From NCBI RefSeq assembly GCF_902712855.1, contig NZ_LR743507.1, positions 1-64,000 of the forward strand: a stretch of DNA of 64,000 nucleotides, written 5' to 3'. The DNA is from Variovorax paradoxus. Lineage in GTDB: Bacteria; Pseudomonadota; Gammaproteobacteria; Burkholderiales; Burkholderiaceae_C. The notes under the pieces are model-generated. The model worked only from the letters and a program-made list of their open reading frames with translations. It made no database searches and was not told the origin of the DNA. A program made the translations under genes and the position numbers. Of this stretch, positions 7,864-17,601 are shown piece after piece. Within the stretch, counting starts at the first letter, position 1. The number at the start of each line of letters is the position of its first letter.

Positions 7864-8424
7864 CTACTTAAGCTCTTTCGGCTCTTTCGGCTCTTTGGCG
7901 GGCGAAGAAATGATCTTTTCGCCCCCGGATCCGGACTTCATTTCGCCCGCCCCCTTCAGTACCGGCACGGCTGCCCCCGTTTGCACCGGAATCGCAACGA
8001 CGCTCAAGGCGCCGTTCTGCGTCACGAAGATGTTCAGGTAGGCCAGGCCTTCCCGGTCGCTGGTCACCGTGGCGGTGGCGCTCGTCCGCTGACCTGCAGG
8101 CAATGCCAGCGACGCGGCGGAGGCCAGCGTCAGACCGGCGTCGGTACTGAGGCGCACGGTGGCGCCGGCCGGGTCGGTCACGCCATCGAACTGCAGGCTG
8201 ATCGAGACCGGGCGTCCGACCTGCGCAACGCCCGGCACGCCGTACTGGATGGTGACGCCAGCGTCGTTGGGCTTTCGCGCCGCCGTCGTCAGAGGCGCGG
8301 CGTGCAAAGGAGGCGCCGCATGCCTGGCCGCGCGGGGGACGGGAACCCCGTCCGCGACGGCGCCCAGCGGCATGAGCATCAGGCAAGCCGCGGCGAATGC
8401 CGTCGAAGTGGATCGCAGTTTCAT
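7864..8424 (-). CDS. secreted protein of unknown function, partner of the adjacent metalloprotease
   Basis: A 186-residue protein with a clear Sec signal peptide (MKLRSTSTAFAAACLMLM... to about GAVADG). The ATG at 8424 was chosen because AGGAAG overlapping the stop of the upstream gene lies eight bases before it. Residues 55-165 look like one Ig-like or other all-beta domain. The tail contains a short direct repeat, KEP three times over, encoded by repeated CCGAAAGAG. It begins 10 bp after the metalloprotease, so the two are almost certainly cotranscribed. I recognise no family. It ends only 28 bp before the rplC promoter's -35 box. Confidence 0.75.
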   Translation of the reverse strand: MKLRSTSTAFAAACLMLMPLGAVADGVPVPRAARHAAPPLHAAPLTTAARKPNDAGVTIQYGVPGVAQVGRPVSISLQFDGVTDPAGATVRLSTDAGLTLASAASLALPAGQRTSATATVTSDREGLAYLNIFVTQNGALSVVAIPVQTGAAVPVLKGAGEMKSGSGGEKIISSPAKEPKEPKELK

Positions 8425-8434
8425 GGCGGACTTC

Positions 8435-10033
8435 CTACTGCTGCTGGATGGCAACGCCGAAACAGGTGTTGGCCGAGGAATTGTTGAGGTCGTTGATCAC
8501 CAGCACATGCTCGCCGGCAGCCAGGCTGACCGGGCTGGCGTTGCTGCTCACAAGACCGCCGCGATAGATCGCAAAGTTGGGGCTCGCGCCCGCAGGCGAG
8601 GAAATCGCGAACTGGTACGGACGGTTGGCCAGCGCCGTGAACCTCAGGTAGGCAAAGCTGCCGAGCTTGTTGCCTTCGCGCGCCGGGTCGGCAGAATTCG
8701 TCACGCAAGCCTGGGTGACTGCGCCACCGACAGCGGCCGTCTTGTACATCGGCAGCGCGAGCGGCACGCCACCGTTGTTGGTCTCCTGGTCGCCGTAGGC
8801 ATCGTTGCCAGCGGAACTGATGGTTTGGCTGGTCAGCAGCGTGGCCAACGCCGACGCACTGCCCGGCGCCACCCCATTGAATGCCGCCGTGAACGGGTGG
8901 ATCGAGGTGACCGGCGCACCGCCGATGAACAGGGCGCTCGTCATGGCGTCATGGATGGGCTTGAACCCGACCTGCTGGTTCAGGTTCCAGAAGATCGACT
9001 GGATCGATGTCTCGCGGAACCAACCCTGATTGGACGCAGGCCCCCTCGACAGGTCGAGATTGTTACCCTGCGACTGCCCCGGGCCGCCCGAGTCGACATA
9101 GTTGCTTCGTCCCAGCGCGATGCCGGACCAGGCATTGCCCCAGCCCTCCGAGAACGCGAGCCGGCGATCGATGCGCTCGCCCGTGGCATGCGCGCCGCCG
9201 GTGGAATCGTCGCGGCTGAAGGAGGCCTGGTAGTAGTGGCCCCATTCGTGCGCGATCACGGGCTCGTCGAATTCATCGGTGTCCACGTTCTCCTTGCCCA
9301 ACACGTAGATCTCGGCGCCCGAGCTCCGGTCGATGAAGAACGTCGTGCCGATCTGCCCCAGCGCCACGCTGCCGGCGGCGTTCGTGTTGTTCACGCTCCA
9401 GAACACCTTCAGCGCCGGAAATGCCGTCGCAGGCGCCACCGACAGGACTTTCTGCATCGCGGTGTAGACAGTGTCCATCACGGCGAACGGGCCGGACACG
9501 CGCTCGCCGGTGTAGCCCGACCCGCCCCAGCCGCTGCCGGCACGCATGTCGCGCGTGAGAGCGGTGGTTGCGGTCGAGAACGCGGACGACTGCATGGAAT
9601 AGATCGCACTGGAGCGGGTGTTGTCGCGCACGCTGACGTCCCAGGTCGCGCCCGGTCCCGGACGGGTCAGTTGCGCACGCACGCGAACGACGACGATGGT
9701 GCTGCCGGGAACGCTCACGGCGTAGGCGCCGTTGTCGTCCGTCGAGGTCGCGACCAGTTGGTTGCCGCTGGCATCGAGTACCTCGACGTAGGCGCCACGC
9801 ACCGGCTTGACCGAGGTGCTGCCATACGCCAGGGCACCGCTGATGTTGGGGACCGACTCGTAGGTGGCGGTGCCGCTCAAGGCAACCGAGGCGGTCGAGG
9901 GAGCCGGCAACGGCAGCAGGGGAACACCGCCACCACCACCACCACCACCACCACCACCGCCACAGGCAGTCAACAGCGCCGCCGAAGCGATGCATGCCAT
10001 CAGTCCCGCCCCAAAAGAGAACTTCTGTCTCAT
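8435..10033 (-). CDS. lipoprotein zinc metalloprotease-like protein (HExxH)
   Basis: A 532-residue protein. It has a lipoprotein signal with the lipobox LTAC (C24) followed by 12 consecutive glycines (25-36) and a Pro-rich linker, then a carboxypeptidase-regulatory-like beta domain at about 48-120 (SGALAYGSTSVKPVRGAYV). A zinc-peptidase core follows with H262-E-W-G-H266, and E296 in FSEGWGNAW is a candidate third zinc ligand as in gluzincins. The C-terminal 100 residues resemble a pre-peptidase-type beta domain (FRFTALANRPYQF-like pattern). It is probably outer-membrane anchored. It sits between rpsJ and rplC, where no such gene occurs in E. coli. The substrate is unknown. Confidence 0.82.
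   Translation of the reverse strand: MRQKFSFGAGLMACIASAALLTACGGGGGGGGGGGGVPLLPLPAPSTASVALSGTATYESVPNISGALAYGSTSVKPVRGAYVEVLDASGNQLVATSTDDNGAYAVSVPGSTIVVVRVRAQLTRPGPGATWDVSVRDNTRSSAIYSMQSSAFSTATTALTRDMRAGSGWGGSGYTGERVSGPFAVMDTVYTAMQKVLSVAPATAFPALKVFWSVNNTNAAGSVALGQIGTTFFIDRSSGAEIYVLGKENVDTDEFDEPVIAHEWGHYYQASFSRDDSTGGAHATGERIDRRLAFSEGWGNAWSGIALGRSNYVDSGGPGQSQGNNLDLSRGPASNQGWFRETSIQSIFWNLNQQVGFKPIHDAMTSALFIGGAPVTSIHPFTAAFNGVAPGSASALATLLTSQTISSAGNDAYGDQETNNGGVPLALPMYKTAAVGGAVTQACVTNSADPAREGNKLGSFAYLRFTALANRPYQFAISSPAGASPNFAIYRGGLVSSNASPVSLAAGEHVLVINDLNNSSANTCFGVAIQQQ
9926..9962 (-). repeat. GGT trinucleotide microsatellite encoding poly-Gly
   Basis: About 11-12 near-perfect GGT/GGC codons lie directly after the lipobox Cys codon of the metalloprotease gene. 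Slippage in units of three would change linker length without breaking the frame. Confidence 0.85.
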
Positions 10034-10112
10034 GGTTTGTACTGCCCTCGTTTCATGCTCTGTCGACTATTCCCGAAGGGATACCGGTGCGGGAGGATGC
10101 CACAGCTGCGCG

Positions 10113-10152
10113 GAAAAAAACAAAGCCCGCCTGCATTTCTGCAGGCGGGCTT
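10113..10152 (-). terminator. strong terminator after rpsJ
   Basis: An 11-bp perfect stem (GCCCGCCTGCA/TGCAGGCGGGC) with a 4-nt loop is followed on the minus strand by TTTGTTTTTTT. It lies 32 bp after the rpsJ stop and ends the rpsL-rpsJ transcript. Confidence 0.92.
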
Positions 10153-10183
10153 CATCAGCCGGTTCGATGTGAAATCGAATGGA

Positions 10184-10498
10184 TTACTGCAGCTTGATCT
10201 CGACGTCCACGCCAGCCGGCAGGTCGAGCTTCATCAGCGCGTCCACGGTCTTGTCGGTCGGGTCGACGATGTCCATCAGGCGCTGGTGCGTGCGGATTTC
10301 CAGCTGGTCGCGCGACGTCTTGTTGACGTGCGGCGAACGCAGGATGTCGAAACGCTTCATGCGGGTCGGCAGGGGCACGGGGCCCTTGACGATCGCGCCG
10401 GTGCGCTTCGCGGTGTCCACGATTTCAGCGGCCGACTGGTCGATCAGCTTGTAGTCGAATGCCTTCAGGCGGATGCGGATCTTTTGCTTGGTTGCCAT
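10184..10498 (-). CDS. rpsJ: 30S ribosomal protein S10 / NusE
   Basis: A 104-residue S10 that serves in the ribosome head and, as NusE, in antitermination. It is recognised by MATKQKIRIRLKAFDYKLID and the rRNA-binding loop GPVPLPTRMKRFDILRSPHV. It lies 20 bp after tuf and is transcriptionally grouped with the str genes rather than with rplC. Confidence 0.98.
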   Translation of the reverse strand: MATKQKIRIRLKAFDYKLIDQSAAEIVDTAKRTGAIVKGPVPLPTRMKRFDILRSPHVNKTSRDQLEIRTHQRLMDIVDPTDKTVDALMKLDLPAGVDVEIKLQ

Positions 10499-10518
10499 GG
10501 TGATTCCTTTGCTCCGAC

Positions 10519-11712
<1,194 letters not shown>

Positions 11713-11816
11713 TTTTCAATCCTTGAAAGAGCAGTCCCGTGCAGTGGTTTTATGTCTGCATCCGATTGCTGGTTCGCCCCGCACGGGAACAGGGCGGCAC
11801 CGGATCGCAGACAAGA

Positions 11817-11838
11817 GGGGCCGCGCACTGCGCGGCCC
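11817..11838. repeat. inverted repeat in the fusA-tuf spacer
   Basis: GGGCCGCGCA pairs with TGCGCGGCCC in a compact GC hairpin. It has no T-tract on the minus strand, so it is more likely an attenuating or mRNA-processing hairpin than a classical terminator. Confidence 0.55.
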
Positions 11839-11869
11839 GACATTCTTCTCAATCAGTTGGGAACAGAGC

Positions 11870-11888
11870 AGATTTGCTGCGCAAATCT
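11870..11888. repeat. inverted repeat just after fusA
   Basis: AGATTTGC pairs with GCAAATCT around a 3-nt loop, about 20 bp past the fusA stop. Its role is unknown. Confidence 0.5.
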
Positions 11889-11908
11889 TGGTCCGTCCCG
11901 CAAAGACA

Positions 11909-14008
11909 TTACTTAGCGCGGGCAGCCACAATGGCTTCGGCAACGTTGCGCGGAGCTTCGGCGTAGTGCTTGAACTCCATCGTGTACGTGGCGCGGCCTT
12001 GCGACATCGAGCGCAGCGTGGTCGAGTAGCCGAACATTTCCGACAGCGGCACTTCGGCCTTGATCGCCTTGCCGCCACCGACCATGTCGTCCATACCCTG
12101 CACCATGCCGCGACGGGAGGACAGGTCGCCCATCACGTTGCCGGCGTAGTCCTCAGGCGTCTCGACTTCCACGGCCATCATCGGCTCGAGGATCACGGGG
12201 TTGGCCTTGCGGGCACCTTCCTTGAAGCCGAAGATCGCGGCCATCTTGAACGCCATTTCGTTCGAGTCCACGTCGTGGTACGAACCGAAGTGCAGCGTGA
12301 CCTTGACGTCCACAACGGGGTAACCCGCCAGCACGCCTTGCGTCAGCGCTTCCACGACACCCTTTTCCACCGCAGGGATGTATTCGCGAGGAACCACACC
12401 GCCCTTGATGGCGTCGACGAACTCGAAGCCCTTGCCGGCTTCCTGGGGTTCGATCTTCAGGATGACGTGACCATACTGGCCCTTGCCGCCCGACTGGCGA
12501 ACGAACTTGCCTTCGGCATCTTCGACGGTCTTGCGGATCGTTTCGCGGTAGGCCACCTGCGGCTTGCCCACGTTGGCTTCCACGCCGAATTCGCGCTTCA
12601 TGCGGTCCACGATGATTTCGAGGTGGAGCTCGCCCATGCCCGAAATGATGGTCTGGCCCGATTCCTCGTCGGTCTTGACGCGGAACGAGGGGTCTTCCTG
12701 CGCGAGACGCTGCAGGGCGATGCCCATCTTTTCCTGGTCGGCCTTGGTCTTGGGCTCGACGGCCTGCGAGATCACCGACTCGGGGAACACCATGCGCTCC
12801 AGCGTCACGACGGAATCCGGATCGCACAGGGTTTCGCCCGTGGTCACTTCCTTCAGGCCGACGCAGGCGGCGATGTCGCCGGCGCGGATTTCGCTGACTT
12901 CTTCGCGGTTGTTGGCGTGCATCTGCACGATACGGCCGATGCGTTCCTTCTTGCCGCGCACCGGGTTGTAGACGCTGTCGCCCTTGGAGAGCACGCCCGA
13001 GTAGACGCGCACGAAGGTCAGCTGACCCACGAACGGGTCGGTCATCAGCTTGAATGCCAGCGCCGAGAATTTCTCCTCGTCGTCGGCCTGGCGCACCACC
13101 GGTGCTTCGTTTTCGTCGGTGCCTGCGACCGGGGGAATGTCGGTCGGAGCGGGCATGTACTCGATCACGGCGTCGAGCATGGCCTGCACGCCCTTGTTCT
13201 TGAAGGCCGAGCCACACAGCATCGGCTGGATCTCGCCGGCGATGGTGCGCTGGCGAATGGCCTTCTTGATTTCCTCTTCGGAGAGCTTCTCGCCTTCGAG
13301 GTATTTGTTCATGAGGTCTTCGCTCGATTCGGCGGCGGCCTCGACCAGCTTCTCGTGGTATTCGTTGCAGACGTCGACCAGGTCGGCCGGGATCTCACCG
13401 TAGGTGAAGGTCACGCCCTTGTCTTCGTCCCAGATGATCGCCTTCATCTTCACGAGGTCGACGATGCCCTGGAACTTGTCCTCGGCGCCGATCGGGATCT
13501 GGATCACGACGGGGTTGGCCTTCAGGCGGTCGATCATCATCTGGCGAACGCGCAGGAAGTTCGCACCGGTGCGGTCCATCTTGTTGACGAACGCAAGGCG
13601 CGGCACCTTGTACTTGTTGGCCTGGCGCCAGACGGTTTCCGACTGGGGCTGCACACCGCCGACGGCGTCATAGACCATCACGGCGCCGTCCAGCACGCGC
13701 ATGGAACGCTCCACCTCGATGGTGAAGTCCACGTGGCCGGGGGTGTCGATGATGTTGATGCGGTGCTCGGGGAAATTCTGGGCCATGCCCTTCCAGAAGC
13801 AGGTCGTGGCGGCGGACGTGATCGTGATGCCGCGCTCTTGCTCTTGCTCCATCCAGTCCATCGTGGCGGCACCGTCGTGCACTTCACCGATCTTGTGGTT
13901 CACACCGGTGTAGAACAGGATACGTTCGGTCGTCGTGGTCTTGCCAGCGTCGATGTGCGCGGAGATGCCGATGTTGCGGTAGCGCTCGATGGGGGTCTTG
14001 CGGGACAT
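11909..14008 (-). CDS. fusA: elongation factor G
   Basis: A 699-residue EF-G, the translocation GTPase. It shows AHIDAGKT (residues 18-25), DTPGHVDF and NKMDRTGA for the G1, G3 and G4 motifs, and the domain IV-V regions (GQYGHVILKIEPQEAGKG, MSQGRATYTMEFKHY). Normal length for bacterial EF-G is about 690-705. It lies in the usual rpsG-fusA-tuf order. Confidence 0.98.
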   Translation of the reverse strand: MSRKTPIERYRNIGISAHIDAGKTTTTERILFYTGVNHKIGEVHDGAATMDWMEQEQERGITITSAATTCFWKGMAQNFPEHRINIIDTPGHVDFTIEVERSMRVLDGAVMVYDAVGGVQPQSETVWRQANKYKVPRLAFVNKMDRTGANFLRVRQMMIDRLKANPVVIQIPIGAEDKFQGIVDLVKMKAIIWDEDKGVTFTYGEIPADLVDVCNEYHEKLVEAAAESSEDLMNKYLEGEKLSEEEIKKAIRQRTIAGEIQPMLCGSAFKNKGVQAMLDAVIEYMPAPTDIPPVAGTDENEAPVVRQADDEEKFSALAFKLMTDPFVGQLTFVRVYSGVLSKGDSVYNPVRGKKERIGRIVQMHANNREEVSEIRAGDIAACVGLKEVTTGETLCDPDSVVTLERMVFPESVISQAVEPKTKADQEKMGIALQRLAQEDPSFRVKTDEESGQTIISGMGELHLEIIVDRMKREFGVEANVGKPQVAYRETIRKTVEDAEGKFVRQSGGKGQYGHVILKIEPQEAGKGFEFVDAIKGGVVPREYIPAVEKGVVEALTQGVLAGYPVVDVKVTLHFGSYHDVDSNEMAFKMAAIFGFKEGARKANPVILEPMMAVEVETPEDYAGNVMGDLSSRRGMVQGMDDMVGGGKAIKAEVPLSEMFGYSTTLRSMSQGRATYTMEFKHYAEAPRNVAEAIVAARAK

Positions 14009-14104
14009 GATTTACTTTCGGGTTGAAATGCGTTGAGCGCTGGGCCCCGAGCACGGGCAAAACGCCCGACACCCGACACCCAACGCCCAAGCGAAGTTTG
14101 ATTT

Positions 14105-14578
14105 TTAGAAGCGGAAGTGGCTGAAAGCGCGATTGGCTTCTGCCATGCGGTGCACTTCGTCGCGCTTCTTCATGGCACCGCCACGGCCTTCCGTGGCTTC
14201 CATCAGCTCGTTGGCCAGACGCAGGGCCATCGACTTCTCACCGCGCTTGCGGGCAGCTTCCTTGATCCAGCGCATCGACAGCGCCAGACGGCGCACGGGG
14301 CGCACTTCGACCGGCACCTGGTAGTTCGCACCGCCCACGCGGCGCGACTTCACTTCGACCATCGGCTTCACGTTGTTGATGGCAACGGTGAATGCCTCGA
14401 GAGGGTCCTTGTCCGGGTTCTTCTTTTCGATGAAGTCGAGAGCACCGTAGATGATGCGCTCGGCAACAGCCTTCTTGCCGCCTTCCATGATCACGTTCAT
14501 GAACTTCGACAGCTCGACATTGCCGTACTTGGGATCCGGCAGGATTTCACGTTTGGGGACTTCGCGACGACGTGGCAT
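14105..14578 (-). CDS. rpsG: 30S ribosomal protein S7
   Basis: A 157-residue S7, which nucleates assembly of the 30S head and in E. coli represses the str operon. MPRRREVPKREILPDPKYGN at the N-terminus and GGANYQVPVEVRPVRR in the middle are diagnostic. It lies 150 bp after rpsL; that spacer contains two imperfect hairpins (GACCC/GGGTC and GAGAGTC/GGCTCTC) that could serve the S7 regulatory role known from E. coli, which is inferred. Confidence 0.98.
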   Translation of the reverse strand: MPRRREVPKREILPDPKYGNVELSKFMNVIMEGGKKAVAERIIYGALDFIEKKNPDKDPLEAFTVAINNVKPMVEVKSRRVGGANYQVPVEVRPVRRLALSMRWIKEAARKRGEKSMALRLANELMEATEGRGGAMKKRDEVHRMAEANRAFSHFRF

Positions 14579-14728
14579 TTTTCTAACCTCTTTGCTTCAG
14601 TTGGCATCGTTTCCGATACCGCGAGAGCCAGTCAGGACTCTCACTTACTCGACCCGACAGTGGGTCACTTCGTTCGACAAGCCCGCCAAGGCTATCGAAC
14701 ACCGTTTGTATTTCGATGACAGGAAGGC

Positions 14729-15106
<378 letters not shown>

Positions 15107-15207
15107 GAATTAAATAGTCCCAAAACGCCCCGGTTCTGGCCTTTTGGCTATGAGCCGATCCTGTCGTGACGCAGGAAAAACCGGGAGATGACGAAAACGT
15201 GAAACCC

Positions 15208-15260
15208 TTCGGAAATTTCCGAAAAGCCCACGAGTATAGCAAACGAGCCCGAAACAGCAA
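15208..15260 (-). promoter_or_regulatory. promoter of the rpsL-rpsJ operon with a palindromic leader start
   Basis: On the minus strand, TTGCTG (15255-15260) and TATACT (15233-15238) are separated by 16 bp. A perfect 16-bp palindrome, TTCGGAAATTTCCGAA, follows at 15208-15223, about where the transcript begins. The palindrome could bind a dimeric regulator or fold at the 5' end. Confidence 0.72.
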
Positions 15261-15310
15261 GGGCAACCGGGGCGGCCACCCGCACCCTCTGCTGCCCGCC
15301 ACCGCGCGGC

Positions 15311-16480
15311 TTACTTGATCCAGAGGCGAACGGCGTCCCAGGCGCGGCCGAAGACGCCGGCCTGCTCGACCGGCTCGAGGGCCACCAGCGGCACGTCTGC
15401 CACGGGCTGGTCGTCCAGCGTGACCTTGAGCGAGCCCACCGGCTGGTACTTGGTGAACGGCGCCACCAGGGGGTCGGGGCGCGCCACCTGGGTCTTGATC
15501 TTGCTGGCGGTGCCAGCCGGCACGGCGACCACGATGGGCTCGGGGCGGCCCAGCTTCAGCGTGTTGGACTTGCCCTTCCACACGGCCGGGGTAGCGGCCG
15601 GCTGGCCGCCGTCGAACAGGCGGACAGCGTCGTAGGCGGTGTAGCCCCAGTTCAGCAGCTTCTGCGACTCGTTGGCGCGCACCGTCTCGCCGGTGGTGCC
15701 GAGCACGATGGTCAGCAGGCGGCGTCCGCCCGTCAGGTTGGGAAAGTCGCGCTTGGCCGTGGCGATCATGCAGTAGCCTGCGGCCTCGGTGTGCCCGGTC
15801 TTCAGGCCGTCGACGGTCGGGTCGCGGAACAGCAGCAGGTTGCGGTTGGTGTCGTTCGTCGACGGGGTGCCCGGGTAGCGGTACTTCTTGATGGCGTAGT
15901 ACTTGGCTTCTTCCGGAAAGTCGCGCACCAGGCGCGTGGCCAGGATGCTCAGGTCGCGGGCTGTGGTCGTGTGGCCAGGCGCCGTCAGGCCTTCGGGGTT
16001 CTTGTAGCTGGTGTTCTTCATTCCCAGCGCCTTGGCCTGGGCGTTCATCATCTCGACGAAGTGCTCCACCGTGCCGCCGACGCCTTCGGCCAGCGCCACC
16101 GTGGCGTCATTGCCCGACTGCACGATCAGGCCCTTGATCAGGTCTTCCACCGGCACCTGCATCTTGGGGTCGATGAACATGCGCGAGCCGGGCATCTTCC
16201 AGGCGCGCGGGCTGACCGGCATGGTCTGCGTCAGCGTGATCTTCTTGGCCCGCAGCGCGTCGAACACCACGTACGCCGACATCAGCTTGGTCAGCGAGGC
16301 CGGCTCCACCGGGCTGTCGATGTCCTTCTGCGCCAGGATCTGGTTCGCGGTCACGTCCAGCAGCAGGTAGCTGCGCGCTGCGATCTCGGGCGGCGCCGGC
16401 ACCTGGGCGGCGGCGATGAGGCTGACGGATGCGGCGGCGGTAAGGACCAGCGCGCGGAGCGCGCCTAGAAAACGATTCAT
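15311..16480 (-). CDS. dacA: D-alanyl-D-alanine carboxypeptidase (PBP5/6 family)
   Basis: A 389-residue penicillin-binding protein that removes the terminal D-Ala from peptidoglycan pentapeptides in the periplasm. It has a signal peptide (residues 1-25), and the active-site motifs S62-L-T-K65, S122-G-N124 and K227-T-G229 are all present. The C-terminal 100 residues form the beta-rich PBP5_C domain and end with an amphipathic helix (GRAWDAVRLWIK) that normally anchors the enzyme to the inner membrane. The ATG at 16480 gives the signal peptide. The symbol could equally be dacC. Confidence 0.94.
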   Translation of the reverse strand: MNRFLGALRALVLTAAASVSLIAAAQVPAPPEIAARSYLLLDVTANQILAQKDIDSPVEPASLTKLMSAYVVFDALRAKKITLTQTMPVSPRAWKMPGSRMFIDPKMQVPVEDLIKGLIVQSGNDATVALAEGVGGTVEHFVEMMNAQAKALGMKNTSYKNPEGLTAPGHTTTARDLSILATRLVRDFPEEAKYYAIKKYRYPGTPSTNDTNRNLLLFRDPTVDGLKTGHTEAAGYCMIATAKRDFPNLTGGRRLLTIVLGTTGETVRANESQKLLNWGYTAYDAVRLFDGGQPAATPAVWKGKSNTLKLGRPEPIVVAVPAGTASKIKTQVARPDPLVAPFTKYQPVGSLKVTLDDQPVADVPLVALEPVEQAGVFGRAWDAVRLWIK

Positions 16481-16520
16481 GGAGAGTGTGGAAAGAGACG
16501 AAAACAGGCCTGCGAGGCGT

Positions 16521-17153
16521 TCAGGCAATGCCCGCGCGCAGATGGCGGACAACGAGACTTTTGAGGAGCGGCAATTGTCCGTGAAAGAAATGGCCGCCCC
16601 CAGGGACGACTGTGACAGGAAGTGACTGCGGCCGAGCCCAGTCCATCACGGCAGACAGCGCAACGGTGTCGTCCGCTTCGCCGTGGACCACGAGCGCCCG
16701 CTCGTGCGCCTCGGCCGGCAGCGGCGCCACCACGTTGCGTGCGGCGGCCGTGCCGACCAGCACGACCTGCCGGACGTCGCGCCCGGCCCAAAGCCTTTCG
16801 ACCGCGCCGCTCGCGACGAACGCGCCGAACGAGAAGCCGGCGATCGCGATCGGCCCTTCGGGCGCGAGCTGGCCGATCACGTTCAGCATGTCTTCCAGTT
16901 CACCGCGCCCTTCGTCGTGCACGCCATCGCTGGCGCCCACGCCGCGGAAGTTGAAGCGCACCGTGGCCCAGCCGCATGCGACGAAGGCGCGCGCCAGGGT
17001 CTGCACGACCTTGTTGTCCATGGTGCCGCCGAAGAGCGGATGCGGATGGGCGATCACCGCGATGCCGCGGGCGGCGTCAGCGGGCTGGTCGCGCTGCACC
17101 TCGATCGCGCCGGCGGCGCCCTGGAGGCTCAACTTTTCGGTTTGGGAATTCAT
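16521..17153 (-). CDS. alpha/beta hydrolase, small dienelactone-hydrolase-like type
   Basis: A 210-residue alpha/beta hydrolase. HPHPLFGG at residues 36-43 forms the oxyanion region, GFSFG (106-110) holds the nucleophile S108, and GGGHFFHG near the C-terminus supplies the catalytic His. Such cytoplasmic proteins have poorly known esterase or thioesterase activities. It lies 40 bp upstream of dacA on the same strand. No good ribosome-binding site is seen before the ATG; a GTG two codons upstream is possible. Confidence 0.85.
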   Translation of the reverse strand: MNSQTEKLSLQGAAGAIEVQRDQPADAARGIAVIAHPHPLFGGTMDNKVVQTLARAFVACGWATVRFNFRGVGASDGVHDEGRGELEDMLNVIGQLAPEGPIAIAGFSFGAFVASGAVERLWAGRDVRQVVLVGTAAARNVVAPLPAEAHERALVVHGEADDTVALSAVMDWARPQSLPVTVVPGGGHFFHGQLPLLKSLVVRHLRAGIA

Positions 17154-17198
17154 GGACACGGCGTTCGGACGGTACGAGCAGGAGGGCTGCGAAAAAGT

Positions 17199-17552
17199 TC
17201 AGCGCCCGACGTTAGGCGGGAGCAGCAGCCGCTCGACAACCTGGCCGTTCTTCAGGTGCGACTCGACGATCTCGTCGATGTCCTCGCTGTCGACGAAGGT
17301 GTACCAGACGGCCTCGGGATACACCACGGCCACCGGCCCGCCTGCGCAGCGGTCGAGACAGCCGGCCTTGTTGACGCGAACCTTGCCGGGGCCGGAAAGC
17401 CCTTGCTCCTTGACCTTGGCCTTGCAGCGGTCGAAGCCCTCCTGGGCGTTGTGCAGGGCGCAGGAGTCTTCGCCGTTCTTGCGCTCATTGAGGCAGAAGA
17501 AGATATGGCGGGCGTAGTAGCCGGTCGGTGCGGCAAGGGTGGGGCTGGACAT
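17199..17552 (-). CDS. thioredoxin-like [2Fe-2S] ferredoxin
   Basis: A 117-residue protein. The pattern C20-x10-C31 ... C65-x3-C69 matches thioredoxin-fold [2Fe-2S] ferredoxins related to the NuoE fold, and an extra Cys lies at residue 43. It should be a cytoplasmic electron carrier. The redox partner is not indicated by neighbours. It lies 45 bp upstream of the hydrolase, in probable cotranscription. Confidence 0.85.
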   Translation of the reverse strand: MSSPTLAAPTGYYARHIFFCLNERKNGEDSCALHNAQEGFDRCKAKVKEQGLSGPGKVRVNKAGCLDRCAGGPVAVVYPEAVWYTFVDSEDIDEIVESHLKNGQVVERLLLPPNVGR

Positions 17553-17601
17553 CGGGCGATTTTAGTGACCGGTCCCCTTCAGCGCCGCCTGCAGCGGCCC
17601 G

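Noticed and set aside
12153..13217. Long Arg/Gly-rich open frames on both strands over fusA, rplB, tuf and other genes
   Set aside because: High-GC genes open the other frames; the peptides are low-complexity and lie wholly inside certain ribosomal or elongation-factor genes.
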